64,000 nt of DNA from Panulirus ornatus (Eukaryota > Arthropoda > Malacostraca > Decapoda > Palinuridae): NCBI RefSeq assembly GCF_036320965.1, contig NC_092265.1, positions 7,606,001 to 7,670,000 on the forward strand. The letters run 5' to 3'. The translations under genes and the position numbers were made by a program. A model generated the notes under the pieces. The model worked only from the letters and a program-made list of their open reading frames with translations, ran no database searches and was not told the DNA's origin. Below, in pieces: positions 24,433 to 35,819 of the stretch (positions are counted from its first letter, which is position 1; every line of letters begins with the position of its first letter).

Positions 24433-24500
<68 letters not shown>
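24433..24500. repeat. (GA)n microsatellite
   Basis: About 67 bp of GA. Confidence 0.97.
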
Positions 24501-24502
<2 letters not shown>

Positions 24503-24816
24503 GTGGTGAGATCAGGACTCCACATCCAAGCTTGCAAGAGAGATGATGAAACCAGGAGGGAAGGTGGGACGATGTGTGGAGGTGTTTCTGTTCCTTGTCC
24601 TGTCGTCTTGCCTGCCACCATTGAGATCCAAAGGCCCTATTTACATCGACGCCTTGGTCCATGAGGTCGACCAATCAAGGCCACATGGTCAGTCAGTAAT
24701 TATGGAGGTGTTAGTGGGAGGCGTTCCATCCTCGAGACCCATTGTAAAATTGGCAGATTTAATAAACCCTTAAAGACCCGGCCATAGCAATATGTCTGCG
24801 GGTCTGAAGCAGGTGT

Positions 24817-24820
<4 letters not shown>

Positions 24821-24881
<61 letters not shown>
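24821..24881. repeat. (GA)n microsatellite
   Basis: About 60 bp of GA. Confidence 0.97.
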
Positions 24882-24885
<4 letters not shown>

Positions 24886-24939
24886 CAGCAGTAAGTCAAA
24901 GACGCGACTCGTCCATCCGTTCACTCCAGCCCAGCGCAA

Positions 24940-25300
24940 TTTATGCCACGGGATGAGAGGAGCGGGAGGGAGTGTAGAGAGGAGGGAGGAGGAGGAGGAG
25001 GTGGTTAAGGGAGGGAGGGAGGCAGGGATGAGATGGGATCCGAACCCCGCGATGTTTATGGCATCACGACAGTCTCGATTTACGGCATCGCAGTTGACAA
25101 TGTTTATGGCAGGACGCCCGGCGGTATTTAGTAGAGCATAAATCGCGGGGATGAGAGTACTAATAGCCAGTGTGCCGGGGGCACCGCCACACACCACACA
25201 CACACCAGCCACGCTCGCCGTCTGGTCTAAAGAGTTACCGGGGCGTATGATGGGCGCCTGCCTCCGGGCACGTACACACACACACACTCTGCGGCGTAGC
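24940..25300. other. GC- and CpG-richer patch
   Basis: This segment is clearly richer in G, C and CpG than its surroundings. It contains three copies of a TTTATGGCA/TTTACGGCA word at 25056-25110. The 202-codon minus-strand frame at 24700-25308 runs through it and the neighbouring (GA)n, but shows no domain. Confidence 0.4.
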
Positions 25301-25723
25301 GTATTCACAACAACTTTCCTCTTCCTTTGCGTATTTTCGAGCGAGCGTTGATCCCTTGATACATAAGGAGTACTGTAAGGTTTCAGTACTCCTCGATAGA
25401 TAGGCTGGCATCATGTTATTAGATTACCATAACGAACTTGTGTTTCCTCCTCAGAGATGATGTGGAAAAGGGAATTTTCTTCGTCGTACAGAATTTCTCT
25501 CACAGCTTTATCTAAAACTTTTTCGACTCCCGCAAAGGATTTATGATCCAACTTTATAAAGTCGTCTCTCTTATTTATCGTCATATACTTTTTTTTTTTT
25601 TTTGTTACCCTTCAAGTTCAGTAAAGTTTTTGTTCGGTTGATGTACACTGATCCTTATTAACCGTTCTTTAGAAAGATCCATTGGTGGACACTGTGATCA
25701 AGTGCGTAGCCATCTGTCTGTAA

Positions 25724-25902
25724 GGGTCTTCGTGGTGTGTAACGGTATATGGCGTTACGGACCATGATTCAGCACGGGCCCGCCCGCCAGTGGTCGGACC
25801 TGCATTGGGTTCGAATCTTGATCCCGGTAGTGGGAGTACACCCAACCCAGGTGCTCATCCTCCCCTTGGTACTGGTCGATAAATGTGTACTTGGTGTAGA
25901 CT

Positions 25903-25939
<37 letters not shown>

Positions 25940-25946
25940 GTGTGTT
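25724..25946 (+). mobile_element. tRNA-derived SINE, copy 3, with (GT)n tail
   Basis: It begins GGGTCTTCGTGGTGTGTAAC and has the shared ACCATGATTCAGCACGGGC block. A B box, GGTTCGAATCT, lies at 25808-25818. The body CAGGTGCTCATCCTCCCCTT then GGTGTAGACTAGG leads directly into about 40 bp of GT. The insertion of a CCCGCCCGCCAG segment lengthens the tRNA-like head relative to copy 1. Confidence 0.7.
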
Positions 25947-25949
25947 TGT

Positions 25950-26590
25950 GTACTTTGACCCCTGGAAATTTTAAAGCTGTCGTGTGTTTTTGTCGCTGTT
26001 CTACGTACAGAGACCAGTTCAGCATGAATGGAGATTTAGCGAACTAGGTGGAGAATAAGTACATGTTCTGAGAGGAGGTGAATAACATGACGAGAACGAG
26101 AGAACACAGGAAGAGGACTTAGAGAACAGATATTACGTGTCGTAGTATGTATATTTTTTTCCCGTTTTCTATCATACATTTTAGAAATGCTTTATGAACC
26201 AAGTACTGGTATGTGTTCTAAGAACTGTACTGTTTTTGTTCTCGTCCGGGGCAGTGTTCTTGTACTGCACGTGTCGGGGAGTGTTCTTGTCTTGTACTGC
26301 ACGTTTCGGGCAGTGTTCTTCGACCTCTCTTGCTTGTTCCCAGTGCATTTTGAAGACCCTGCCAATTGTTCCATGTTACGCTTGTACTCCCTCGTGTTCT
26401 GTGTTCTGATTGCGTTCCCTGGTGTGTTATTTCTATTGTTTAATAAAGTAGTTTCCTATTTCTGTACCAGTAGGTCATTGGGACTGAGGAAATGGTTGAT
26501 TTTCATTCTTCATATTTCATATTCTTCATATTTCATTCTTCATTAGTTAAGTATTTATGTGGCTCACTCTTAGATTCACACAAACTAGGA
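25950..26590. other. Anonymous DNA
   Basis: It holds a short imperfect repeat of GCAGTGTTCTTGTACTGCACG around 26250-26325. No recognised gene. Confidence 0.5.
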
Positions 26591-26594
<4 letters not shown>

Positions 26595-26684
<90 letters not shown>

Positions 26685-26744
26685 TACACACACACATATA
26701 TGAAGATGCATGAATAAGTGTGTGTGTGTGTGTGTGTGTGTGTG
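26595..26744. repeat. Opposed (AC)n and (GT)n tracts
   Basis: About 104 bp of AC with a CGCGCGCG interruption (26595-26698) is followed 20 bp later by about 26 bp of GT. The two are reverse complements. Alternating purine-pyrimidine sequence of this length can adopt Z-DNA. Confidence 0.95.
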
Positions 26745-26819
26745 CATTTGTTTGAGTGTGTGTGTTTTTGTGTTTGTGTGTTGTTCAGCGAAATTCGTTT
26801 ACGATTCTTGGACATATTC

Positions 26820-27440
26820 TGATATAGCTATTCATAATTGTTGGATAATTATTAGAGGAAATTTCGACTTTGGCTGACAAAACTCAATTGCTACTGTTGG
26901 CATTTTACTTGTACATCTGACAGTGCAGTTGCTTGATGGGGACTTGTTGCCATTCGTCTGGCAAAAACTCGTACCTTCCTAGATATGATGGATGCGCTGC
27001 TCAGCGTAGTCTGGACCATATGGTGAATAACGTTGTACACATGTGTTTCGTCAACTTGCCACTTCATAAGGTTTTCCAGGTCACAGGGAGTCGAAGGTTG
27101 AAAATGATCTGATTCTATTTATATACGATTCAAGACACAGTTGTGAGTCGTATATGAATACTGATGGCTGATACACTAGACATCAATTACCTTTCGTTTT
27201 TGACCGCACCAAATGATGATCAAGTAATGAAAATAGTGGCCAAACGAGAATTAAATTGCTCTTAGGATTTTACATGATATCTGATACAGATTAAGACACG
27301 GAATATCATTATATTTGGAAGGGATTGATATTGAACATTGAATATAGTGATAGTATTCGATTTTTTTTTTTATTTCGGATCAAGGAGTTATTAAAACATA
27401 TCAATTTTCCTGTCTTTGATAAATATGAATATATTTTCAA
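26820..27440. other. Anonymous AT-rich DNA
   Basis: Nothing recognised. Confidence 0.5.
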
Positions 27441-27445
27441 TCGTT

Positions 27446-27446
27446 G

Positions 27447-27515
<69 letters not shown>

Positions 27516-27516
27516 C
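27446..27516. repeat. (ATT)n microsatellite
   Basis: About 70 bp of ATT. Confidence 0.97.
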
Positions 27517-27581
27517 AGAGGTCGTGTGCTAGATTAACTGTCTGCCTCTTGGAAAATAGCAGACTTACCAGAGGTAATTGC

Positions 27582-27583
<2 letters not shown>

Positions 27584-27664
<81 letters not shown>
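27584..27664. repeat. (AT)n microsatellite
   Basis: About 80 bp of AT, left border of the dispersed repeat that follows. Confidence 0.97.
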
Positions 27665-27667
<3 letters not shown>

Positions 27668-27689
27668 CAAGGACTAATGTGTATGATAT

Positions 27690-27885
27690 AGTCTTGGTGT
27701 TAGCCAGGACCTTTTTAAAGGCTACTGCGGGCCTAAGGCTGCGCTACTTCCAGTAGCAGGGAAATGTAGACTCGATTGAAGCGCTAAGTTCTTTGACGAG
27801 CCTTGTACTCCCGGTGATACAGCCTTACCAAAGGTGACATTTCACACATAGTGTAACCTCTTCCAGGCGGAGCGCGACAACACCC
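27690..27885 (+). mobile_element. Unclassified dispersed repeat, copy 1
   Basis: About 190 bp with three blocks shared among copies: CCAGGACCTTTTTAAAGGCT at the left, GGCTGCGCTACTTCCAGTAG in the middle, and TTACCAAAGGTGA followed by GTGTAACCTC at the right. It sits between (AT)n tracts. I see no coding capacity, and no convincing A/B boxes. Matching copies are at 55388-55590 (plus) and 53640-54125 (minus, three units). Confidence 0.65.
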
Positions 27886-27910
27886 ATATATATATATATA
27901 TATATATATA
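27884..27910. repeat. Short (AT)n at repeat 3' end
   Basis: About 26 bp of AT adjoining the dispersed repeat. Confidence 0.95.
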
Positions 27911-28180
27911 CGACCTTGGGACAGACCACATATATTATCATAACGGTCAGTGGCGGTAAGCTGAGCTGGACCCTTAGAGCCTTGTCTTCCCACACAAACC
28001 GCCCAAAAAGCGACCATGATGGCGCTCGGAAAATCCCTTCGCAGTTCTTTTTCTCCGTTGATTCCACCGGCGATCAATCCCACTCAGGAGCAAGTCACTC
28101 TGCCTCAAAAGCCCCGATCTATACCAAAAAATGCTCCACCGAAAAAGGGAAAAAGACGTGATTTCTTAAGCATTTCTTAA

Positions 28181-28182
<2 letters not shown>

Positions 28183-28251
<69 letters not shown>
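28183..28251. repeat. (AT)n microsatellite
   Basis: About 69 bp of AT. Confidence 0.97.
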
Positions 28252-28254
<3 letters not shown>

Positions 28255-28289
28255 CTTGTTGGATTTGGTGATCTTGGAAGAAAACGAGA

Positions 28290-28395
28290 TCGCTGGTTAT
28301 TAAAGAGAACGAGATCCCCCTGCGTTACTTACTGAAGAAAACGAGATCCCCATGCGTTACTTATTGAAGAAAACGAGATCCCTGCATTATTTATT
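28290..28395. repeat. About 36-bp minisatellite, 3 copies
   Basis: GAAAACGAGATCCC followed by TGCGTTACTTATT recurs three times, the last one shortened. Confidence 0.9.
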
Positions 28396-28689
28396 GGTTC
28401 GTCGTGTAAGTCACACACAATTTATGATCTAATCTTTGACACAACTGGGTCTCCTTTCACAGACGTGGCTGCCTGCCTACTTCTTCAGCGTTGAGCATCG
28501 CAAGTAAAAACCCCATAAGTGTACCATAACCTTTTGGCCTCGATTCCCCTCTCTGGAAATAGAAGTATATATATATATATACGTACACTAACCGCACTCT
28601 CAGCGCTTGTGAATGTAGTGGGACTTATGATCTTAAAGTGCTTATCGCAATGAGAACACGCCCTAGTATAGGTTATGAGGACTGTGTAC

Positions 28690-28702
28690 ACACAGACACA
28701 CA

Positions 28703-28740
<38 letters not shown>

Positions 28741-28741
28741 C
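28690..28741. repeat. Imperfect (AC)n
   Basis: About 50 bp of AC with AGAC and GCAC interruptions. Confidence 0.95.
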
Positions 28742-28749
28742 TTGCACTA

Positions 28750-29170
28750 GTTCTTTGTCTTGTGTAATGAACATATTTGTTTATCAGTTCGTTATGCTAG
28801 ACTCACCGTAGCGAATAAAGCCACTGTGTCTAAAAAGAAAATTATGAGACGCCATGACTGTAATAGAAGAAAACGCGGTATAGCACTCTCGACCAATGAG
28901 AACCCCTCGCCTGCCAGTACGTGTGATTACGTGTGGCTCAGGCGCTTCGAGTGTCTGGAAACTTTCCGTGATATGGAAACTCATTACAGCTAATTACGCC
29001 AGTTTGGTATCTGCTTTTACGCAGGTGCGTTCGAATGCTTCCACGGTTAGGCAGATACCCCGGGAGATAAATGGACCAAACGCAAAAAAAAAAAAAATGT
29101 AATTTCATTTTGATATATATTTTTTTTTCCTGTTCGTCATACCGTTCCTGGTACTTGGAGGTCTTGTCTC
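28750..29170. other. Anonymous DNA
   Basis: It contains an isolated CCAAT word near 28895 and a 14-base A run near 29085. No gene recognised. Confidence 0.45.
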
Positions 29171-29173
29171 CCA

Positions 29174-29250
29174 GACGCTTTCGTTCAGCTGTGTGGGTAG
29201 ACTTTCGTTCAGCTGTGTAGGTAAACTTTCGTTCAGCTGTGTGGGTAGAC
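29174..29250. repeat. 24-bp minisatellite, 3 copies
   Basis: ACTTTCGTTCAGCTGTGTGG recurs three times with single-base differences. Confidence 0.95.
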
Positions 29251-29324
29251 TTTGGCCAAGGGACAAGTGACTGGTGAGTGTCGAAGGGCTTGGGTTACTC
29301 TCGTTTTTCTAAGCGCTGCGAACG

Positions 29325-29328
<4 letters not shown>

Positions 29329-29372
<44 letters not shown>
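29329..29372. repeat. (AC)n microsatellite
   Basis: About 44 bp of AC. Confidence 0.97.
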
Positions 29373-29374
<2 letters not shown>

Positions 29375-29376
<2 letters not shown>

Positions 29377-30410
29377 TCCTCCACATGGTATAAGCTTTCG
29401 TAGATTCTACGATCACAAATGAGAACCTCTGTGATAACCAACCAGTGGTCGCTACTATAATCATGTACGAAGCCTGTTGCAGCCAGTCTTCGGTGCCACA
29501 ATCACCTACAAAGTATTGTACAAAGACCCAGTCGTCTCTAGGAATCACCCACAAAGGGGCACCCACAAAACTCAGTTGTCGAGCCGTACGTACCACATCA
29601 CCTCCACACTACACCACAGAGACTATACACTCTCTCCCCATGTCCCTCGGAGCCTACGCCCTGCTGGAGTAACGTCAGCTTGAGCGACAGTCTTGCTCTC
29701 TGGACCTTTTAAAGACGTACGGCTCACCGAGGAAAACCATTATTGTAAATCCTGTCGAGATCCGGTCCCTCTCAGAGCGTCAACCTGAGCTAGACATCTG
29801 AACGAATACAGCCCCAAATAAGGTCAGGTTACATAAATCCCTTTTACTCTCGGAACGTACCCAACCAACTCACCGCCACCGTACCCTCGTGGGGCGTCTG
29901 CCTCGCCACCCACCCACCCCCTTCACAGGTAGTCTGGCGCAGGTGCGGGATATGCGTGTCGGGTATATAGTTATTTAAGGAAGATGAAGAAGAGAATTTG
30001 AAGTGAGTTAGCGAATGCCAACGAGGGGAAACTGAGACGTTGCAATGATGATATGTTAAAGCATTGTATCACAGGTTAACAAGTACAGATCAAAGAGAAC
30101 ATATTTCGAACATACTTGTCGTGATCATATATCCCTCTATCATCATTTACGAAAAAGATATAGGTGCATAGAAGCTATATACTGACTGCCTTGGAGTAAT
30201 GTGTCTCTCGCATCTGCGACGGAGCAAAACGAGACAGACAGTAGGGATATGAGATATATATGAATAGTGTAACGAGTGTGTGTGTGTGTGTGTGTTCAAA
30301 TGTAGCTCCTGACTATCCTCCATAAAGATTTTTCCCCCATGTTAGTCTTGTATGTGTCAGTCATTGACTACGTAAGCGAATGCAAGTGCCATGTGGGTGT
30401 TGCAATCACA
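29375..30410. other. Anonymous DNA
   Basis: Contains a short GT run at 30277-30294. No gene recognised. Confidence 0.5.
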
Positions 30411-30414
30411 TCGA

Positions 30415-30430
30415 TCTCTCTCTCTCTCTA

Positions 30431-30498
<68 letters not shown>
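30415..30498. repeat. (CT)n microsatellite
   Basis: About 84 bp of CT with one TACTCC interruption near the left end. Confidence 0.97.
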
Positions 30499-30501
<3 letters not shown>

Positions 30502-30949
30502 ACAGACTGGAGAATCAATAGGATGCAACAGAGATCAAATATGAATTATACTCTTTCATAGTTCCATGCGCAGGGATAAAAACAAAAAGAAAAAAGCCCT
30601 GTGTGTGTGTGTGTGCTTGTTGGAAAGCTATTCGGAACGTAAAGAACGCGAACACGATCCAGCGAAGCCATCTAGAACATGGTACATTGAATTCTTCGAG
30701 AGTTCAACTGAGTGCACGCGAGGTCGGGGTTGTGGTTTGACTGAGTCCGTGGAAGTCTGGGGCTGGTGTGTCCAGCTCGAATATGTAGCCAAGTCTGGGG
30801 GGGGCTGGACACGGGCCAAGTACTTGTCATAGTGGGTCTGGAGGAGTCTACCTCATTCCCCTAAAGGTGTGGGGGCTGGAGTGCGACCACGCAGTGTGGT
30901 GTCTCTGGGCTAATTAAGAAGTCCTCTGGTCAATCTGTCTGTAATCTCC

Positions 30950-30950
<1 letters not shown>

Positions 30951-30990
<40 letters not shown>
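30951..30990. repeat. (GT)n microsatellite
   Basis: About 40 bp of GT. Confidence 0.97.
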
Positions 30991-30992
<2 letters not shown>

Positions 30993-30999
30993 GTAGATC

Positions 31000-31590
31000 C
31001 ATATAGATATATCTGCCAGTGGTCATACATCTGTCAGTTGTTGTATGTGCTGGTCTGGTACACCTTGGCACGTCATTCATCGCAGCAAGGTTGTCAATTA
31101 CGGTGGTCAGTGTTGGGTAACAGTGAGAGAAAGAATAATCTCCAGACCTCGTCTAGATCGAAATGAAAATGCGATTCTAAACTCATTTGAATCTCTTTAA
31201 ATGCAACGTTTGGCTACCTTAGTTTCCTTCGAATCCCTCCCTTAAATGCGTTTCGTTGACCCTTTCGCCGCCACCAGCCATAAACTTGACAGTTATTACT
31301 CACAAGGTGAGTAATTTGGTTTATCGTCATATGCTCCACCTCCCCATCTCCTCCCCCTTCATTAATCAGTTTATCGGTACATCTACAAGACAACGGTATG
31401 TCAGGGCTTGCTGGCGTGCGTGGGACACCGTGCTTCTCTTTATGTGTGTGAGTGTGTGTACAAGTAATTTGATGTCCTTTGAATTTGATTATTTAGGAGA
31501 TTTTGCCCTCGATTTTAAATTGGAATATGCGGTAAGTTGCAATGGTACCAGCGATTTATAAATACTTGCTGATAACCACGAGGAAATCAG
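31000..31590. other. Anonymous DNA
   Basis: No recognised gene; the 101-codon frame at 31256-31561 has no known motif. Confidence 0.5.
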
Positions 31591-31591
31591 C

Positions 31592-31677
<86 letters not shown>
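31592..31677. repeat. (AT)n microsatellite
   Basis: About 86 bp of AT with one TTT interruption. Confidence 0.97.
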
Positions 31678-31679
<2 letters not shown>

Positions 31680-31680
<1 letters not shown>

Positions 31681-32470
31681 AATGACCTGTGAAACTATGA
31701 GGTGATTAACACACAGTTATGATCATCCTAATTGAAGATTAGGTCAGGTCTGGTGGTTGATACTTTTACCTTAAGTCTGTCTAAGCTCGACCCAAAACCT
31801 AAATTTTGTGTCTTGTGTTAAATAGACAGATAAGAATAGGTAAGGTACACCTTTGGTAAGGGTCGACATCTTAAAGGAAAGGAAGAAATCAACTCTAAAG
31901 TTAAGACAATTTTTTACCAAAGTGCATTCTAGTGTTCACCTTCTAGACCAAATTGTGTAATGTCTGATTTCTTTGGGTCAAGCTATCTCGTATCCTCCGC
32001 CACACCCCAATCAACCCCCAACCCCAATAGAAAAAAAAAAAAACTGTCTCAATATCAATAATGTTGATGCAGGTCAGTGCAGTTTGGCAATGCCAAGAGA
32101 CGGGAATAGAAAACGTCTAAATATGACTTGATTGTTTGGTTACGTGGTTCATGTCCACAGAAAAAAAAAAAAAGCGAATGAGAGAGAGAGAGAAAAAAAA
32201 AAGAAGGAGGTTAGATTATAATCATTTGGGGATGAGAAAGCTCAATGGTTTTCTATAAATGAGGGTGCTTGATCAGGGTGATTGAGTCCAGACGTAATCT
32301 AGTTCTGGTGTGCACTTAGAAGCATATGATGTACCCGACGCTTCAACTCTGACCTCCGCCTAAGTAAGATACAAAATACGAAGTAAGATGATGGATAAAG
32401 CAGCCAGCTTAAAGCCTTCTAGATCCCATGGCAGCCTGTCTCTCCTCCCGTTGCCCACGCTCCCTTCAGT
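31680..32470. other. Anonymous DNA
   Basis: Several A-rich runs (32029-32043, 32160-32200). No gene recognised. Confidence 0.5.
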
Positions 32471-32473
32471 TCT

Positions 32474-32505
32474 AGGTTAGGTTAGGTTAGGTTAGGTTAG
32501 GTTAG
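32474..32505. repeat. Interstitial TTAGG telomere-type array
   Basis: About six perfect head-to-tail copies of the arthropod telomere pentamer TTAGG. The array is internal, with ordinary sequence on both sides, so it does not mark a chromosome end here. Confidence 0.9.
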
Positions 32506-32559
32506 ATTTGTACTCTTTAAAGATATGTAGAGTATATGTCACATGATCGAGCCTTAACT

Positions 32560-32610
32560 TGACCTTAGCAAAGGTCACATAGTCGAGCCTGACCTGACCT
32601 GACCGGACCT
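32560..32610. promoter_or_regulatory. Cluster of nuclear-receptor half-site words
   Basis: TGACCT at 32560-32565 and AGGTCA at 32572-32577 form an everted repeat with 6-bp spacing. It is followed by overlapping TGACCTGACCTGACC around 32590-32604. These are the half-site words of many nuclear receptors. No gene is nearby to give this a function, and a decayed pentamer repeat is an equally good explanation. Confidence 0.25.
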
Positions 32611-32799
32611 AGTCTTGGCCAGGGGATGGGGCTAACTTTAATGGGAGACACTCATGTAAATTGCCTATATTCCCTCCATATGTGTCCTAGATTGGTCATT
32701 GCCCCTTCCATCCTTCAGTATCCGTCTGTGGATCCCACGCTATCCATCGAACGGCCTTTTTTTTTTTTCTTCTTCCTTTTTTTTTTATTAAGACTCAGG

Positions 32800-32965
32800 A
32801 CCTCCCTGCCGCAGGCGCCGACGAGGTTCAGAGAGACCAGGAGCGACTGGGTTTGCCTGGAGGCAGTCTCGGTGCATCGTGAGGGCGGGCCACGCCACGC
32901 TGACGTCCGGGGCCGGCCCCCTCTCTCTCTCCGCCGCACCAGCGATGAAGGCGTTGGTCATTTGG
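32800..32965. other. GC/CpG-rich patch
   Basis: A 160-bp segment rich in G, C and CpG inside AT-rich surroundings. Plus-strand open frames cross it without a recognisable domain. It could be an exon, a promoter, or a remnant of a mobile element. Confidence 0.35.
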
Positions 32966-32995
32966 CCGAAACTGATGCGTGACTGTTGCTCCGTC

Positions 32996-32997
<2 letters not shown>

Positions 32998-33045
<48 letters not shown>

Positions 33046-33147
33046 TCTCGCTCTCTCTCTATTTCCTTCCTTTATCTCAATTATGTATTTGTTCCCCCGA
33101 CTTTATTGTGCTCCTGTTTTCCTCTGCTTGAAAGGTTGCTTAAGCCC

Positions 33148-33192
<45 letters not shown>

Positions 33193-33212
33193 CTTCCCTC
33201 TGGCTTTCTTAG

Positions 33213-33260
<48 letters not shown>
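32998..33260. repeat. (GA)n, (AC)n, (CT)n cluster
   Basis: About 46 bp of GA (32998-33043), about 41 bp of AC (33150-33190) and about 46 bp of CT (33215-33260). The GA and CT tracts are equal in length and opposed, flanking about 170 bp. Confidence 0.95.
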
Positions 33261-33261
<1 letters not shown>

Positions 33262-33399
33262 AACACCCGTCTTCTTGATGGGTACCATGAATTATATTTC
33301 CTTTGCTTGTTGGCTTCCCTGAGTTCCACCGTCTTTGCTTGGCTGGCTTTCTTGAGCTGCAGTTCTTTTGTTTAATAGATATATTTTTTCATCTCCAGT

Positions 33400-33640
33400 T
33401 TTCTGCTTGTTATCTTTCTTGATGTCCACAATTTTGCTTGATAGCTTTCTTGATGTCCACAGTTTTGCTTGTTAGCTTTCTTGATGTCCACAATTTTGCT
33501 TGCTAGCTTTTTTGATGTCCATTATTTTGCCTGCTCGCTTTCTTGATGTCCACAATTTTGCCTACTAGCTTTCTTGATGTCCACAATTTTGCCTGCTAGC
33601 TTCATTGATGTCCACAATTTTGCTTACTCGCTCTCTTGAA
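33400..33640. repeat. 31-bp minisatellite, about 8 copies
   Basis: Units read AGCTTTCTTGATGTCCACAA then TTTTGCTTGCT, with single-base variants such as CCTGCTCG. Confidence 0.95.
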
Positions 33641-33644
33641 ACTC

Positions 33645-34540
33645 CGGATTCTTTGCATTCCTCATCTCTCGCTTTCACTGCGCTTGTGCCAGTCCACGTA
33701 GCGTGTGGCGTCACCATTCTTGATCAGATTTGAAAGTCTTATGTTTACTGATGTATTATGCTTGGTCTTAATTGAAGGGACGCAGAGCTTTGATAGTCTT
33801 CTCTTTCTTACACATCCATTTTCTGATTATCTGTTTTGACTTGCATCTTGCCTTTGTTATTTTTGTCAACAGCATGTTTTTTGTTTGCTAGTCTGTTTTT
33901 TGTTTTCTTCGTATGATGTTTTCTTGTTTTTACTTATTTTTTTTATTTGCTTTATTTATTCACTTAGTATGCATGCATTCGAGCGTATAAAAACAATTTG
34001 TGCTGTTCAATATCTCATATTATGTTCCTCATAATTAATTAAATTTTTTTTTTGTTTTTGTATATTATCTTGTATTCTCTTTCGCCATGTCACTTTTATC
34101 TGTTTATTTTAATTTTTTTTTTTTCTCGCCAGATTGTCCTGGTATCTCGGTCTCCTATGTGTGACCATTTATCATCGCACGTAATTATTCCTTCATCATT
34201 TTGTTGGGATGGAGGTGCCAAGTTGTGAATTAGCTCAGGGCCTCCTGCTGTTTTCTTTATGATATGCTAAAGAAAATGGCAAAATCCGCATAACTTGTGT
34301 TGATTGAGCGTACTTGTTATATGTTCTCTCAATAACCAATTCTCCAGGAATTATTTAGATATTGAATTTATTGGGTATTTTCTTGCCTTCTATTTTGATA
34401 CATGGATTTCCTGATAATCTAATTCAGTCTCTAGTCTCTTTCTATGTTTATTATCTATTGTCCAGTCATCTCTGTTTTGTACATTCTGTCTTCGTTCTGT
34501 CTCATGATTTCTTATTCAGTCTCTGTCTCCTCCTTTTTTT
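33645..34540. other. Pyrimidine-rich AT-rich DNA
   Basis: T-rich sequence with many TTTTTT runs. No gene recognised. Confidence 0.5.
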
Positions 34541-34547
34541 CTTTGTT

Positions 34548-34733
34548 TTCTTCTTCTTCTTCTTTTTCTTCTTCATCTTCTTCTTCTTCTTCTTCTTCTT
34601 CTTCTTCTTCTTCTTCTTCTTTTCTTCTTCTTCTTCTTCTTTTTCTTCTTCTTCTTCTTCTTCTTCTTCTTTTTCTTCTTCTCCTTCCTCTTCTTCTTCT
34701 TCTTCTTCTTCTTCTTCTTCTTCTTCTTCTTCT
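34548..34733. repeat. (TTC)n microsatellite
   Basis: About 185 bp of TTC with several TTTTC, TTTTTC and TCC interruptions. All-Ser, all-Phe, all-Leu and all-Glu/Lys frames here are repeat translation. Confidence 0.97.
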
Positions 34734-34775
34734 CTTTCGCTACGCGTCATAGGTGTTCGTAGATACGTAGGTACA

Positions 34776-34779
<4 letters not shown>

Positions 34780-34844
<65 letters not shown>
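34780..34844. repeat. (CT)n microsatellite
   Basis: About 65 bp of CT. Confidence 0.97.
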
Positions 34845-34846
<2 letters not shown>

Positions 34847-35226
34847 TACCGCTCACTTGAGTGTCGGTGACAGAGAGCTTGTGTGTGTGGTGGGACTGCT
34901 ACAGGTGTTGCCAGTTCCTCCGCTGGGATAATTACCGTCCTTGCCTCGTGGCTCAGTGTTACCAGTCTGTTTATTGATGTTAACACGTGTATACTTGGTG
35001 CATTTGTCCGGGTCCGAGATGTTTACATGTCGCACTATTTTAGATCTGCTTTGTTTTGCTGGAAAATTGCCTGCATAGGATTGTGAGTGTGTGTGTGTGT
35101 GTGTTTCTCTCGTATGTAGACTAGCCCTAAACGATCAAAGATCGACAGCTGTGTTGGCTGCGAGCAGGTTACCCAATCCAATACTCGAACACAGCTTTGT
35201 GAGATTTATGACCCACTGCTCTTGCC

Positions 35227-35228
<2 letters not shown>

Positions 35229-35276
<48 letters not shown>
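35229..35276. repeat. (AC)n microsatellite
   Basis: About 48 bp of AC. Confidence 0.97.
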
Positions 35277-35278
<2 letters not shown>

Positions 35279-35549
35279 GACCATTATATCTCTTGTGATC
35301 CTGTATTGCAATATGATTTACACACCCCCCCTCCCAACCCACTTCCTTTCCCCTGGATAAACATAGACCAGGCGGCATCCCTGCCCACCTCGGAAATGCC
35401 TGAGATCGGGTGGGTGTGGCTGGTCGCTGGGGAGAGGAGGAGGAGGAGGACACAGACAGCTCCTAGTGGCGGTGTTGTCGAAATCGTAGCCGTCTTCAGC
35501 CTCTCTCTCACAAGGTCCGTCAGGGACGGGTTCTCCCGCCCGGTGTAGG

Positions 35550-35818
35550 TGGTGGCGTGGATGACCCTGACCCTAGTGTAGGTGGCGTGGATGACCCTGA
35601 CCCTAGTGTAGGTGGCGTGGATGACCCTGACACTGGTGTAGGTGGCGTGGATGACCCGGACCCTAGTGTAGGTGGCGTAGATGACCCTGACACCGGTGTA
35701 GGTGGCGTGGATGACCCTGACCCTAGTGTAGGTGGCGTGGATGACCTGACCCTGGTGTAGGTGGCGTGGATGACCCTGAAACTAGAGTAGGTGGCGTGGA
35801 TGACCCTGAACCATGTAC
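35550..35818 (+). repeat. 30-bp minisatellite, 9 copies
   Basis: The unit GGTGGCGTGGATGACCCTGA plus CCCTAGTGTA is exactly ten codons in one frame, giving repeats of VDDPDPSVGG from 35557. A one-base loss in the copy near 35745 ends that frame at 35760. The open frame has no start context or flanking exon, so I treat it as non-coding. Confidence 0.95.
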
Positions 35819-35819
35819 A

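Noticed and set aside
24700..25308. A 202-codon minus-strand open frame, the longest in the window
   Set aside because: It runs through a (GA)n tract and a GC-rich patch, has no recognisable domain, and GC-rich DNA has fewer stops by chance.
32474..32505. A chromosome end
   Set aside because: Only about six TTAGG units with ordinary DNA on both sides.
34362..34931. A 189-codon Phe/Ser/Leu-rich frame resembling a membrane protein
   Set aside because: It is explained by (TTC)n and (CT)n repeats.
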